The notes under the pieces were generated by a model. It saw only the letters and a list, made by a program, of their open reading frames with translations. It was not told where the DNA came from and searched no databases. Shown one piece after another: positions 24,068 through 37,276 of a DNA stretch of 64,000 bases. Both the position numbers and the translations under genes were made by a program. Numbering within the stretch: the stretch's first letter is position 1; each line of letters starts with the position of its first letter. The DNA is taken from positions 34,776 to 98,775 of the forward strand of contig JAURVB010013868.1 in the NCBI GenBank assembly GCA_033002965.1. The letters are read 5' to 3'. The stretch comes from Piper betle. Lineage: Eukaryota > Streptophyta > Magnoliopsida > Piperales > Piperaceae.

Positions 24068-27000
24068 ATGAAGTCGGACACTCTACTTCACTCTCTCGTC
24101 TTTCAGCTCACGCCTACTCGGACCAGGTTATCTCCATCACGCTTCACTTGATTGTTTGCTTGACTTCTTTCCCATTTTTTTACTTGTGTTGTGATGCGAG
24201 GTAATTATGATAGCATGATGCATGCAATGCTTTGCTCTCCGTTATGTTGTTGTTCTCCATTATGCAATGATATATTTGGCTTTTATCTTCTTGTTATGTG
24301 TTGTTGGACACCTCTGAATCATCTGTTCAATGTATTTTTTTAAGTTAATCTTCTTTCGATTGTGCTGTACTTCATTTCTCTCATTTCCCGTTTTTCTCTA
24401 CATGAGATTTCACCCATTTTGACTCTTATTATGCATTATCAATGCTAACATTGCTTCTTTTATGACCAAAACGTAATTATTCCATGAATTATTGTAAGTT
24501 GCTTCATTATGGTTGCGTATTAGTGAAAGGCAAGAACCTGTTATTTAGGATTCTTTTGCATGACTTGAGTCAAAATTCTTATTTAAGACTTGAATTACAA
24601 AATACATAATATAGGTTCTAATTGGCCATTTTATTTAACCTTCGCAAGCATTTCCTAGATTTCTATGTCCGTTCTTGTGTACTTTGTGTGCTAGATTTTT
24701 GGAAGTTTTTTTTCCCGGAACTTACAACAATTTTTAACTTCAATTAGTTTTCTTTTTTCCTTTTATTATTAGGTGTGATTTGGTTGTTATAGCAAATGGA
24801 AGGACAGAGAAGCTTGCCTCTGGATTGGTAAACCCTTTTCTAGCTCATCTGAAGGCTGCCCAAGATCAAATTGTAAAAGGGGGATACTCCATTACACTAA
24901 TTCCCGATTGTGGAAAGGATGCTACATGGTTCACAAAAGGCACCGTGGAGAGGTACGTAATGATTCTATATACATCATACGCTTGCCAAGTCCACATATT
25001 CGTTGATGTTTGTATCATTATGGATGGCATTACTAATAGATTATCCATTTAAATTAAATGTGGAGTGGAAGTTGAAGTTCATCAGTTATCAAACAGTTAA
25101 AGCTTTTAGTCAGGCACCATAAAAAAATGCATCCCACAACAGGTTCATGCGGTTTGTGAGCACTCCTGAGGTTTTGGAGCGAGTCAGTACCATAGAAGCT
25201 GAGATCTTACAAATTGGGGAAGCAATTTCAATCCAGAATAATGGAAATCTGGGTATCACCCAGGTGAGTTGTATCTCAGTGGACCTCCTCAGTTTTCTTG
25301 GTCTGCTGCAAGTTAAATAGTTTTGCCATTTTTTAGGTGGAAAGCCATCCAAAAGAATATAGTAATTGCATTGGAGGTAATATTTCAAGATTGTTGTTCA
25401 AAGTTATATGTGTGATGATGCAGTTTCAAATACATTTTTTTTAGAAAAAAGCTTTCTAGACAATTGTTATTACCCTTGTATTTATGAGAACTAAGATAAC
25501 TTCTAAAGAATAAATAGAAGAATCAAGCCTAAAGATCATAGTTAAATTTTTGATGATTTTCTAGGTGCCAAATCTGTGATTGATGCTGATACAGAGAGCG
25601 CAATAGTTCTTTACAAGGTATGTGTTTATGGTAGAAGGAAGTTAAAGGTATGTGTATATGGTAGAAGGAAGTTATCGCCCTTATTTCCCTTTTTTAATCT
25701 GTTGCTAGCAGCCAGAGGCACATCCATCCGAACCCAATGTCTCGGCAAATCAAGGGGAGAAGGAAAACTCAAAGTATGCATTTGAATTCTATCACTTATC
25801 AGGCCATATTTTTCAATTGTTTAATGGAATTAGGAGCTTATTTTTTATATTATATATTCAACGTTAGGCAGAAAATTCGAAGAGAATGACTATTTGTTCC
25901 TTTATTTTATGTTTGACAATTTATATTATCCCAAGTCAGAAAGATAATTGAAGCTTTCAAATTAATTTCCATTAGTTTATAAATTGAGATTGTTGTATGC
26001 AAATGAAGTTTTAATGGTTGCTATTGTCAATTCGTGTCTTTGTATTACTGTATGGGTATTGTTTATTACTTTTGCTTGTCAGGATTCAGCTTCTTAGAGT
26101 ACTTGAGACTCGTAAGACTGCGTTACAGAAAGAGCAGGGAATGGCTTTTGCCCGAGCTGCTGCTGCTGGTTTTGACTTAGACCACCTGATGCACTTGATT
26201 CTATTTGCTGAATGCTTTGGTGCCTCTCGATTAATGTAAGATATTATCACTTTGGCCTTTTTAAAGTGATTATTATGCTTTTTGGTAGTACATATTGCAT
26301 AAAGTGTATTAAAGCCGAGGCTTTCATAGAAAGTAGTCTGGACATTGGATTGATTTGGGAAGCGGAAGATGGTGAATCCAAGTTTTCATAGTTTAGGGAA
26401 ATGGAAGCAGTCGTCATGTGATTTAGCACAGTTCACTGAGAACTTAAATTCACGCATGATTCACACAAAATTCCAACTAATGTTATTCATAAAAAGTTGT
26501 AAGAAATTGGTGGAGAGACGTGCATTTATAGGCAAAACTTAAGGCAACATAACTACTATACTTAGAGAATATATAATTATAGTTAAACTGAAGTATGAAA
26601 GAAACAAGAGAGTCAATTAAAATACTCAAATTTCTTGAGATTCATTAATTTTAGTGAACTCAAACTCCTCTTATCTTCTTCTTCTTCCACCTTATCCCAA
26701 AAAGAGATTGGATGCTTTCTTGATGCCAACCCACCTCCCTTTATCTGAACTTGGAACTGGCAATGCTCAGCCCACTCACCAATAATATTTTTGTCTTTTT
26801 CTTGCTTCACCCATAGTATGAGGCATTCCTGCCTTATAGGGCTATATGATGTTAAGTTGCTCAAGTGGTATGATAGCGTTTATAAATAGGTGTGCAATAT
26901 AGGCTACAAAACAGTTGAAGTTTTGCTGGAATTGTGTTGTAGACCTTAGAAAAACGGGAAAAGCTGCTTCAACAACCCATGAGGATTCTTTGTTTTTTTT

Positions 27001-30000
27001 GGGGTGCACATGGCCCTTCGTATTTGTTTTTAATTCTGCCTCTTTACAAAGCTTGATGTATTTTGCACATTATATTTGTGTCCTATGGTTGTAATATCAA
27101 TCTTCTTTCACCCAGGTTAGAAACAGATAATTTCAAAGTCGAATTACATGTAGGTATCCTAATTGAACATATTAATTGCGGTAAAAAAATTTGATCAAAA
27201 CACAATCTAAACATGATTAGACTCTGGTCATATGCACATCACTCATAGGCATTACATAATGCAAATAACAAATATAAAAAAAGACAGGCTAAATATAATT
27301 CTCAGTATTAATGTTTTCAGATCAAATTTCTTTGGTACCTGTTGTGTGCTTTGATTGGAATTGCTAGTGATGATTTAATATACAGAGGACTGTTATGCTT
27401 ATATTAATTTACCTTGAAGTATTTTATTCAAAGTCTAGTTCAGGCATTTGGAGAAATAGTCTTATTTCCACGTCTTTACCATTTTTATTTAAAATAGGGA
27501 CGCATGTGTAAGATTTAGTGAACTATGGAAGCAAAAGCATGAAACTGGTCAGTGGGTAGAGATCAAGGTTGGTGAAGTTATGACGGCTAGTGACTTCTCT
27601 TCTGCAACTGTTTCTGGGGTTATGATCTCTGGTGACCAGCAGAGGCAAAGTGAATCTGAACCAGAAAGCAAATGTAAAGTCGGTGCTGATGATGGTTTTG
27701 CCAGTTCTAATGTACGTCATGATGGTGGTAGGTGTTATAAAAACTGTTCTAAAATTTTCTGCCCCGTGGTTAGCTGAATATTGCTAACACATATAGTACT
27801 GTTTATTTTCTATGCGTTTCTCTCTCTTATATATAAGTCAATAATTTGTTTCTGTTTCCTTGCATAGGATCGGGTTTTGAGGTTCCTAATATGCACAATC
27901 AAGGTGTTTTTTTCCAAGGAAATTATCAAGCCCATAGATATGCACAGCGGACAATGCTTCCTTCACCTGCAGGTCTCATGTTTCAACACTATCCTATGCT
28001 AGGAATGCCTTGTTACACTAACTATCCTGGATTCGATTCCCTTTACCTGGCACAGCATGCCCGCTTGGAAGATCATGGACATGATACTACTCAAAAAATG
28101 AGACGCAAGGTGACTACATCTTGTACAAAGGATAGTTACTCTGAGACAATGGATGCTCCACTGGAAAACCTTAGTGGATCAGACAGCGATAGCGTAATCA
28201 ATCATGGATCCAAATTTGTTAGATCAAGAAGAAAGGAATTCAGACATGGTGCAAGCAAAAGCCAAAGTTCTGCCAAATCAGAAAGGCACCATACTTTGGG
28301 AAGTGAAGTAGGATCTCCCGAACGCGAGCAGGAAGATGTGTTACACCGTAATGAGGTCAAAAAGGAAAAAACTAAATCTTCTGAGTTATCAAAAAGCGAA
28401 AGAAAGCTCTCCCATTTGGTTGACATTGGGAATTCATACCATAGAGATGATAATCCATGTGGACCGGAGACAGATAATGGAAATTGGAAAGCATTTCAAG
28501 ATTGTTTGCTGCGAGGTGATCAAGAAAGAAAGTCGCCTGTCAGTAAAGATATCTATTCAAGTGAAAAGGAAATATATTATAAGAGGAAACAACATGCAGC
28601 AATAGCTGATCCCATTTTGGATTGCAACAGAGATTTGAGGGAAGTCCCAGAACCTAGCATACACGGTGCGGAGTCAGCCAATGGCAGTATTGTCCCATTC
28701 TACCAAAAAAAGTTGTCAATGGACGAACCTACAAACTGTAACCGAGAATTCCATGTTTCGGATAGTGTGGTTGACTTCCAGCTCATGGAGAATAATGGCA
28801 AAGGGCACATGAAGGTTCCTGCAGACGTTTTTGTTATTTCTAGTGGAGAAGTAGAGGGGAATGGACACTTCTTCACAGATTCACTTACTCACATTAATTT
28901 TGACCATAAAAATCCTATAGATTTGCATATTTTGGGAGACGAATCATTTGTGGTTCCTCATAGGTTAAACTTATCAGGCCATGAATCTATGGATAGAGGA
29001 AATATTGATGTTCAAGAATGTGATCTTCGAGTATCACTTGAGGAAAGAAAGGAGTTTTTGGATAAAAGGATCGCTAGGCAGCTGCACTATGAGCCGGATG
29101 AACTGAGTGTGATGCTCAAGCGTGGAATGGATCGCACATGTTCTGTCCATGAACCAGTTTTTGACAGCAAAATGGAGGTTCATTTTAGTAATGTTGCATC
29201 AAGAAAGAGTGAAGTTGGAGGGGAGATTAGCACAACAAGGGTGCCAAAGAAAGTAGTTAAGGAAAAGAAACACAGTGTTGAGATGCGAAATGCAGATGGC
29301 ATTGTAAGCAAAGTCAAGCCCACAAGGTTGAGTTCTACGACGGATGCACAACTACGTGCTGAGAGGCTACGGGCTTATAAGGCAGACCTTCAGAAAATTA
29401 AGAAAGAAAAGGTATATTCTGTCCTTTTCTTGCTTATGCATCCCAGGCCTTTTCACGTGTAGGAACTCTACCAATCCTATAATACATGAAACTGCATGCA
29501 ATTGTTAGTTTCAACTGTCAAGTGTATTTAGATTGTAACAAAATACGAATTTCCATAGATGGTGATGTTAAATAACCTGCGTAAACAATGGGTGATTATT
29601 TTGTAAATTTTAGATGGTCTAGCCACTTATCCAAAAGCTCAAGCTATTAGGAATGAGAACCACTTAATATTTACTTAAACAATCCCCGTCATGTGCAAAC
29701 AAACTTTTTAAGCTTAGTACGTGGACAGACACAAACATGGTGCAAATAGTCTGTTGGTCACAACATAGGGCAAATTAATATTTCTCCGCATATATATCTT
29801 CAATAGGATTCGAACCCCAGACATTTGGCTTTGAAACTATGCAAATTTTGGATGGTCTAACCATTTATCCAAAAAGGTCAAACTATTAGGAAAGAGAACC
29901 AATTAATATTTACTTCAATAAATTTATTTTTTAGATCTGTTATTTTGCAATCTTGAATTTTATTTAGTTTTATTATTAAAGTTAAACTTTAAGATAGGAC

Positions 30001-32441
30001 GTTGTAACTTTTTATTATGACAATTTGATAGGTTTAAAGATGTCCTGTTGAGCTCCTACAAGTGATAATATATTTTAATTCCTTTGCTTGTATAGTTGAC
30101 TTCAGACTGCATATAATGTATTGTGACTTCAATGAAGATTTGTAAATCTATGTGTTGACTTGTAAATTAGTTTTCAATAGGATACTATGCACTGTTTGCT
30201 CAATATTACAGGAAGAAGAAGAGATCAAACGTTTGGAAGCATTAAAAGAGAAAGGCAAAAAAGAATTTCAGCAAGGACCAGTTCAACGACCACATCACCA
30301 TCTTTACAAAGTAAATCTAGGCTCCCAACAATGTTTTATACAGGTTCAGTTAAGACTTCAAAATTCTGTGATTCTGAACCTAATTATGTTTCACCTTTAT
30401 CAAAGTTACCATTACGGACTCACTCTTTGGAATCAAGTGAAACCCTTAAGAAGACTATTGGTAGAAAAATCAATGATGCAAGAACTATTGGAAGTGGTTT
30501 GAGTCAATCAGTTTCTTCTCTGCCTGATCTAAAAAAGAGGTCAATATTGACTTTAATGATTCAGAAAAGTCTTCAGCAAAGACCAGAAGATTATCAGATC
30601 CAAAAGGCAGCACTAGCCGGCTGGTTCATCCAAACAAATTGCCACGAAATGATTTGAATGAAAAGGCAAAAGTTGCCAATGACAGGGAAGCTAAGAAAAT
30701 GTCTGCCATTATGAATCTTGATAGGACAAAGTCTGCATCCCTCCCTGTGTTGAAAATTAAAGCTCGTCATCGATCTAGTTCTGTTGACAGTTTTGAGACC
30801 AAAGAGAAAATGCAAACAGCAAGTAATGAAATTTCTGACGCATTTGGAAGTACAAAATTAAAGACAAGTGATGAGAACTGTCATCATTTAAGCAATCAGT
30901 ATGATAATTACACAGTTGTTGAAAAAGCCATAGTGTTATTAGGGAAGGAGACGACCCCTGTTCAAGATATGGCATCATCATCTGAGGAGTTGGATCTGTT
31001 GAAGGGAGTTGTTACCAAAGACTATCCCATGGAGAACTCTGTAGATACATCATATTATGTTGCTATTCATGCACCAGCTTCACCTGTAGTTACTGATCAA
31101 GCTACTCAAGGCTATTCTGAAATCAAGTATGCAATGCTACCAACCTTGTATGAGGTAAAAGTATCATCCTTACATTGCTACTCTTCAAGTTTTGCTTCTT
31201 TATATTTTCAGTTACTGTTTTGGATGCTTCAATAAAAAATTTTTGCCTTTTCTGAAATCCTGCCATAAAAAAATTTGTCATTTTGAATCACATGATCCTA
31301 ATTTAAGGTCCATGTCACCAATACCCTTTTGGTATCCGGTGGAAGAATAAGAAGAAGAATAGAACCGAAGCTATTTGAACTTTCTGTCCAGACAGTTACA
31401 AGAATGTTTAATTGCTATTCCAGTGGCGGGAACATTTGTTGTGAGAGATAATAATAGTTATGCGACAGTGGTCTTTATGTATGCACTTTCCACAAAGACT
31501 GTGGCATGCTCGAATTAGTAATCCTTCATATATAGTTGATGGAGACTCAGACTATAAGATATCAAAAGGTTAGAAATTCAGCTATATACATCTTTCACAT
31601 ATGGGGTGTTTTCAAACTAATGATATGCTTTATTGATAGATAGACAGATATGATTTTTTTATGTTTTTACATTAGGGAAAAGCTGATCCGGACAAGAATG
31701 AAGTATCATACGGCCACTCCGATGCTATTTTGCTCAATGAAATGCCTTATCAGGCACCTTTTGCAAGATTATCTTCCTTAGAAAAGCCTTGTTCTAGCTA
31801 TTCAGAACTTGGCAAAGCCCCAGGAAATATCAGTTCAGAATCTACTCTTCCTGAGACATCCAAGGCCAATATCAGCGGCATGACAGATAGAACGTTTCAA
31901 CATAACAGTATTTCTGGTTTCTCAGAGAAACCTAAGAATAAAGATTCTTCAAAAAGGTTTAGGAGGCTTCTAAATTTTGGAAGGAAAACCCACAGGTCAA
32001 CCTGTAGTGAACATAATGATGTTACCGAGAAGAGTGACGTCAATTATTCTGGAGGAGACGCTTGTGACACGGTCATGTTTTCTGTAGAAGGTAAGAGCAA
32101 TTTTCAGTTTTTAGTTGATATAGTAGCACATAAAATGACTGGCTTACATAATGTACTGTTTGTCATTTTGTGTGATCTAAAAAAAACAAAAAATTCCTCT
32201 CCTTCAGTTCCTACGTTGAAGAACCTTATCTCGCAAGATGAAAGTCCTGTTGCCAGTAAATCCAATAAAGGTAAATATGATACCCAGCCTCTTCCCATTT
32301 CCTTGATGAAGTTAAGCATTTCCCCATTACAGCATAATCCGAAAGCTTGCACTTACAGATCTTTCTGATTCAGTGTCTCGTGCACTATCGTTATTATCAC
32401 CATTCCGGTGCAAGACAGGTGAGAAGAAGTTGGTCACTTGA
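24068..32441 (+). CDS. CIP7-like COP1-interacting protein (two apparent 1-nt gaps in exon 10)
   Basis: Thirteen GT-AG exons: 24068-24126, 24773-24952, 25143-25263, 25337-25376, 25565-25617, 25712-25773, 26083-26235, 27498-27727, 27868-29411, 30212-31154, 31676-32090, 32208-32270, 32359-32441. The N-terminus has FQLTPTRTRCDL, VNPFLAHLKAAQDQI, TWFTKGTVERFMRFVSTPEV and QKEQGMAFARAAAAGFD, as in Arabidopsis CIP7 and relatives; CIP7 binds COP1 and promotes light-regulated gene expression in the nucleus. The middle is Ser/Lys/Glu-rich with a short coiled coil (LRAERLRAYKADLQKIKKEK), and the C-terminus is LSLLSPFRCKTGEKKLVT. Exon 10 lacks one A at about 30244-30247 and one at 30531-30536. With both counted, exon 10 is 945 nt and all phases close to give about 1315 residues; as written, translation stops at 30502 after about 910. 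Either assembly error or a recent lesion. Confidence 0.88.
29604..29935 (+). repeat. direct repeat in CIP7-like intron 9
   Basis: About 85 bases around TTTTAGATGGTCTAGCCACT and GAGAACCACTTAATATTTACTT (29604-29690) recur with differences at about 29844-29930. Between them lies a phrase ending GGATTCGAACCCCAGACATTTGG. The gene continues normally on both sides. Confidence 0.7.
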
Positions 32442-33934
32442 GGTTGAAAGATGTCAGGACATGAGCTTTTGAGTTGCTGAGGCCCGAGTATTGAGCTCAT
32501 TTCATTTTTTTAAATTTCTGGCATATTATCTTTAACAGTGGTGTTTATGTTAATATTTATGCTTGTAAATATGTTGTCTATTTTTTGTTGCTTCAACGTT
32601 TTTTTGCTATTTTTTCACTTTGGCGCCAGTTTATAGTTTGCATGAGCTTTACCATTGTTCGTATTTGCCGTCTAGGTCATATAACGTGAACGAGCTCCTA
32701 TATGTGATGAACTTGTTAGTATATAATACTCTCATGACATGTGCAAGTGTAGCTCATTAAAATTAGACAAATTTATTTTTGTTAATGACATACCTAAATA
32801 AATACATTAGTGGGAGCGAATTTGACAAATGATGTCGTCCTCCTTCGACTATGGTTTTATTATGATTATATTCTTAGTTGATTTGAATAAGAATATTCAT
32901 GACATTTATAAATAAAAAATGAAATCTACCAAACTCAATTCTAATATTAGTATATATTTTGAATAAATGAAAATTTAATCATTATGTTTGGAGGCTATGA
33001 ATCCGAGTCTCCAAACTGCCTAATTAAGAAACCAAATCAAATAATAAAAAATATACTTCATGAAATCTATATAACACAAAATCTGAAGAAGTAAATAAAA
33101 AATTCATTTGCGTAAAATTTTTGGTGATAAAATAAAATTGTTTAAAATATCATTTGAGAGGAAACATCAACCTAATTTGGAACACCCCTGATTTTTTAAT
33201 CATGCGTAAGACGGTAATTGTCCAATGAAAACACCTTAATTAAGATCATACGAGTCCGCATATTGATAACAAGTTTCATATAAACATGAAGAGTTTATAG
33301 TTTATTTTTATAATTATACAACACTAAATATTCAACAAAGTTTATATATTATAAATTGCTATATATTACAATAATGAAAAAGTTTCCTAATATTTATATT
33401 ATAGGCCTTAGCTAATATTATCAAGATCACTGGATAAATTGGGTGACAATGGACTTAAAAGATTATCATTATTTTATATATAAAAAGAACATATTGGTCA
33501 CAAAGATTTTGGGCTCCATTGAACCAATGTAAAGATCAGTATACTCTAAAGCTTTATACAAAATATATAATATAATATGATTAATATTTGATATATATAT
33601 ATATATATCATTTAAATAACAAAGAGAGTATAATCCAATCATGACCAATTTAAATACTCAATTTTAATTATATATTTGAACAATGTGGGCTAATATTATT
33701 GGAGGCCTTCATCGTGGATGAAAGGTGAAAAAGCTTATAAATTACGTGGGAATTCGTATAAACATTAAGTCGACGAAAAAGATACAATTATTTAAGGAAA
33801 ATTATAAAAAACGAAGAAGAGACTCTGGGTGTGTTCCATACTAATTCAAATTACTTTATTCATTTTAATTCTAGATTATTAACTCGTTTTTATACAGAAA
33901 TTAGTCAACCAGTCAGATTCTAGTTTTTCCCTAG
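32442..33934. other. intergenic, AT-rich
   Basis: The 3' untranslated region of the CIP7-like gene should occupy the start. A (TA)n tract lies at about 33590-33610. No gene seen. Confidence 0.4.
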
Positions 33935-34672
33935 TATTGAGCAAGGTTGTGAAAATCTCCAATTCTGATTTGGACGATTCCACTTGGATTGGATGAAAAC
34001 CAATTCAAAAAACCCATTAAATCGGTTTTCATCCGAATCGGTCCATGAATTCGCTGATTCGAGCCAATTTCGACTAATCAGAATCGGCCCAAATCGATCG
34101 ATTATGAGCACGGGAGGGAGGGCACTCAGGGGTGGGGTAGCGGCGGCGGGGAGAGATAGGGCGGGGCTAGCGAGGGAAGTGGGGCACGACGGGCGCAAAG
34201 CGAGGCGTGGCGGGGGAGGGGCGGGGCAGGGCTGGTCTAGGGGGAGGGGGGCGGGGCACGACAGGCATAGGGCAAAGCGGGGCGGGTTTGGGGGAGGGAG
34301 GCTCGGTAGTGGCGGCGGCAACGGGGAAGGAAGGTGGATGCAGGAGAAAAAATGCGAAGGGAAAGAAATAACATTCGTGGTATTCTCATAACTAAAACTT
34401 AACTCGTATCCAACTCAAATAAAAAATAATAATTAATTCTAAATAATTCAAAAATTTTTTAAAAAATATAAAAATATTATAAAATATAATACACAATAAT
34501 ATTAAAATGACATCAATATATAATTTTTATATATTTATGTTATAAGTTGTCAAATTATTATATATAATCGAATTAGACATATTCAGACCAATTTAAGTGA
34601 ACTCATTTTTATTCGATTCAACTGAATAAATTCTTATCCGATTTAAACCAATTTTAATTCTAAATATGACTC
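33935..34672. mobile_element. GATTCGG-type repeat with GC-rich core, copy 1
   Basis: Starts with TTGTGAAAATCTCCAATTCTG and phrases such as AATCGGTTTTCATCC, followed by a 200-base G-rich block (34110-34330), then AATTCAAAAATTTTTTAAAA and AAATGACA, ending in AT-rich sequence with CAATTTAAG-type phrases. The order (GC-rich block, then TAATAATTAACTCTAAATAATTC-like sequence, then GACCGATTTA-like phrases) is shared with 36770-37276. Frames across the G-rich block are compositional only. Probably a non-autonomous DNA transposon family. Confidence 0.55.
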
Positions 34673-34763
34673 TACAAAAACCCATTCCGTTGCTTTGTGG
34701 TGGGAGTGGGAGAGGCACACGAGGCGAAGATGGAGGTGGTGGCACTCATCAGCGGTAGCAAGG

Positions 34764-34828
34764 ATAGTTGCTTCGCCACGATGAAATGTGTCCACTCCGT
34801 CACTCCGTCATCATGGCGAAGCAACTAT
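34764..34828. repeat. local inverted duplication in DPH6 exon 1
   Basis: Twenty bases of the exon (34764-34783, ATAGTTGCTTCGCCACGATG) reappear as reverse complement at 34809-34828 with one mismatch. Three copies of CACTCCGTC lie around it. The segment replaces the family sequence expected between the KC of the PP-loop exon and the DSVDELDS that resumes at 34883. Confidence 0.85.
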
Positions 34829-36769
34829 TATCAGGACAGCAGTTCAGTTTTTGTTTCCCACTCCGTCATCCTCCCAATGTAGGACTCGGTCGACGAACTG
34901 GACAGCCACACGTATCAACTGTACGCTCTCTTCTTGTTTTTTTGTTTTTTGCTACATTTGTAATTTATTGTTTTTTTATTGTGAAATATGTGTCTCAAAC
35001 TTCTGTTTTCTGTTGTTGTTGCAGGTTGGTCACCAGATTGTGGTCGGCTACGCCAAGTGCACGGGTTTGCCTCTCTTCCGTAGGCACATTCAAGGTTCAA
35101 CCAGGCAGGCCATCAAACTTAGTTTTGTTTGATAAATTTCTTACATTAATCCAAACTTTGATAAACATGTCTCTATATAATCATCAGCTCTCTACTTCTT
35201 TATATCTATTTTAAACTTCTTATGATTTTCTTTGAGCGTCTTTCAAAAAGACGCTGATAGAGGAGATGGAGAAAGATACGGGCAATTTGGAATTGAGCAT
35301 TGATATTGGTCTATGATATGATCAAGAAGAAGGAAAGGATTTGTATCTCTGACCTTAACAATGCTTTCCTTAATGGTTTGGGAGTAGGTGAATGACAAAG
35401 AGGAAGAATTTTGTCATATTAAAATTTAATTCCCCTAATGTGTGTGCATTGCTAGTCCCAAGTTCGCATGAAGGAGGGCATCTGGCCGTTAGAAACTTTG
35501 CCATGTATAATCACATGGATCTTAAATTAGGATATATGCCCCTTCTTCTTGCTATAAGGTTAAAGAAAAAGAAGAGTAAGAAGTTTGTAACAAGAATTTT
35601 ATTTTATATGGTCACTTGTCAATACTATATTTTGGCCATCAATTTGGTTTTTTCCCAATTAAGGACCTACTGAATGGCGGCTATCTGTCTTATGTTCAGG
35701 CATCAATCACTTAGCTACAGGACAACTCCAGGTGATTAAGTGGAAGATAGGTTTATTTTGCTCAATGAAGTAAAGCAACAAAATTCCCTCAGTATCTGCT
35801 GTATCAACTGGTGCCATAGCTTCTGACTACCAACGACTTCGGGTGGAGAGTGCCTGTTCACGTTTAGGTCTGGTTTCACTTGCATATTTATGGAAGCAAG
35901 ACCAATCTTTACTACTCGAGGAAATGGCAAGTTTTTAATTTTTAGTCTCGTATAAGTTTGTTTTCTTCCTCTACTTCTTCATATAGCTGATGTTTCACTG
36001 ATTAATGTCTTCCATTGTTAACTGTTTTTTCTCCTTTTGTTTAGTAGATATCAAATGGTATCGTGGTCATAGTTGTGAAGGTAACGGAAAGTTGGAATTG
36101 AGTGTACCTCCATCTATTGGCTGTGTTTTCCTTTATTACTCTTTTCACAATTGTTTTTCCAATTAAAATTATCAGGTGGCAGCCTTGGGCTTGAAAACAA
36201 CAGCCACTTAGGGAAAGAGCTGAGACAGTTGCAGCCATTTTTGCTTCAATTGAAAGAGTATGTTTAAGCAACTTTAGATTCACTTTTTTATAATAAATTT
36301 TAAAAAAAGCATTTAATTCTGAGTTTGCTTCGTTCAAACGGGCTTCTTTTGCTTTTCATTTTGAGTCTAATGGCTAGGACATGAGCTGTGTCAAAATAAT
36401 TTGAGCTTGACTTCTATTTTATTCAATTTTTTAAAATTTCCCTGTGTATAATTTAAATCAACATTTTTTTAGAATGAAAGGTCTCATCTTGCTGTAATAT
36501 TGTACATTGGCAAAATAGTGAAACTTAAAGATTTTACATGTGATCATTACCAAATTGAAAATGTTTGTAATAACAGCACTTTTATGAAGTAAATTACGTT
36601 TTTGAAATATAATTTTTGGTATACATCAATCAATGCTCGCTTGCTAAAAGTCCAAATACTAGTCTAGCTTTTATCAAATCAAATATCAAGTTAAATCAAG
36701 CTTGATCTAACTCTGGGCACCCTCAATCTCAATTAAAAACCAAGTAAGGAGTAATTCGGAACGAATCTC

Positions 36770-37276
36770 ACAATAAATTTGAGATCTACGGCATCTCAAC
36801 AATGGGGCGACAGGGGACAGGGCGGCGGGCTAGGGGGGGGGGGATGGGGATGGGGACGGGGGGAGGTGGGGTGGGGCGGCTGCGTCGATCGGCAGAGGTG
36901 AAGGATGGGCGGCGTTGGGGAATGAGAAGGGGGGGTGGGAAGAAAGAGCGAGTGGCATTCCTGTAATTAAAAGTTAATTCGACTCCGACTTAAGTCAAAA
37001 TAATAATTAACTCTAAATAATTCAAAAAAATTCAAAAAAATATGAAAAAAATCATAAAATATAATATATATCGTAATATAAAAATGACAATAGAATGACA
37101 TGTTTTATAACTAATATCTCACTAATTTTGACTAAGTTGAAATTGTTGTATAGGACCGATTTAGACCGATTCAATTGAACTGATTCCTGACCGATTTAGA
37201 TGGATTCGATCTAATTCAGTGACACCATAGAAAATCGATTCGGACCCCGATTCCGATTTTTGCAACTATAATTATC
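36770..37276. mobile_element. GATTCGG-type repeat with GC-rich core, copy 2
   Basis: Lies in DPH6 intron 5. A G-rich block (36800-36950) is followed by TAATAATTAACTCTAAATAATTC, AAAATGACA and GACCGATTTAGACCGATTC, and the element ends GATTCCGATTTTTGCAACTATA. The reverse complement of that end resembles the start of copy 1 (TTGTGAAAATC), suggesting terminal inverted repeats. Confidence 0.55.

Noticed and set aside
29800..29840. GGATTCGAACCCC resembling a tRNA T-arm
   Set aside because: GGTTCGAAxCC-like phrase without a matching D-arm, anticodon arm or acceptor stem nearby.
33920..34391. Open frames of 133-135 codons on both strands
   Set aside because: Same compositional effect of the G-rich core of a repeat.
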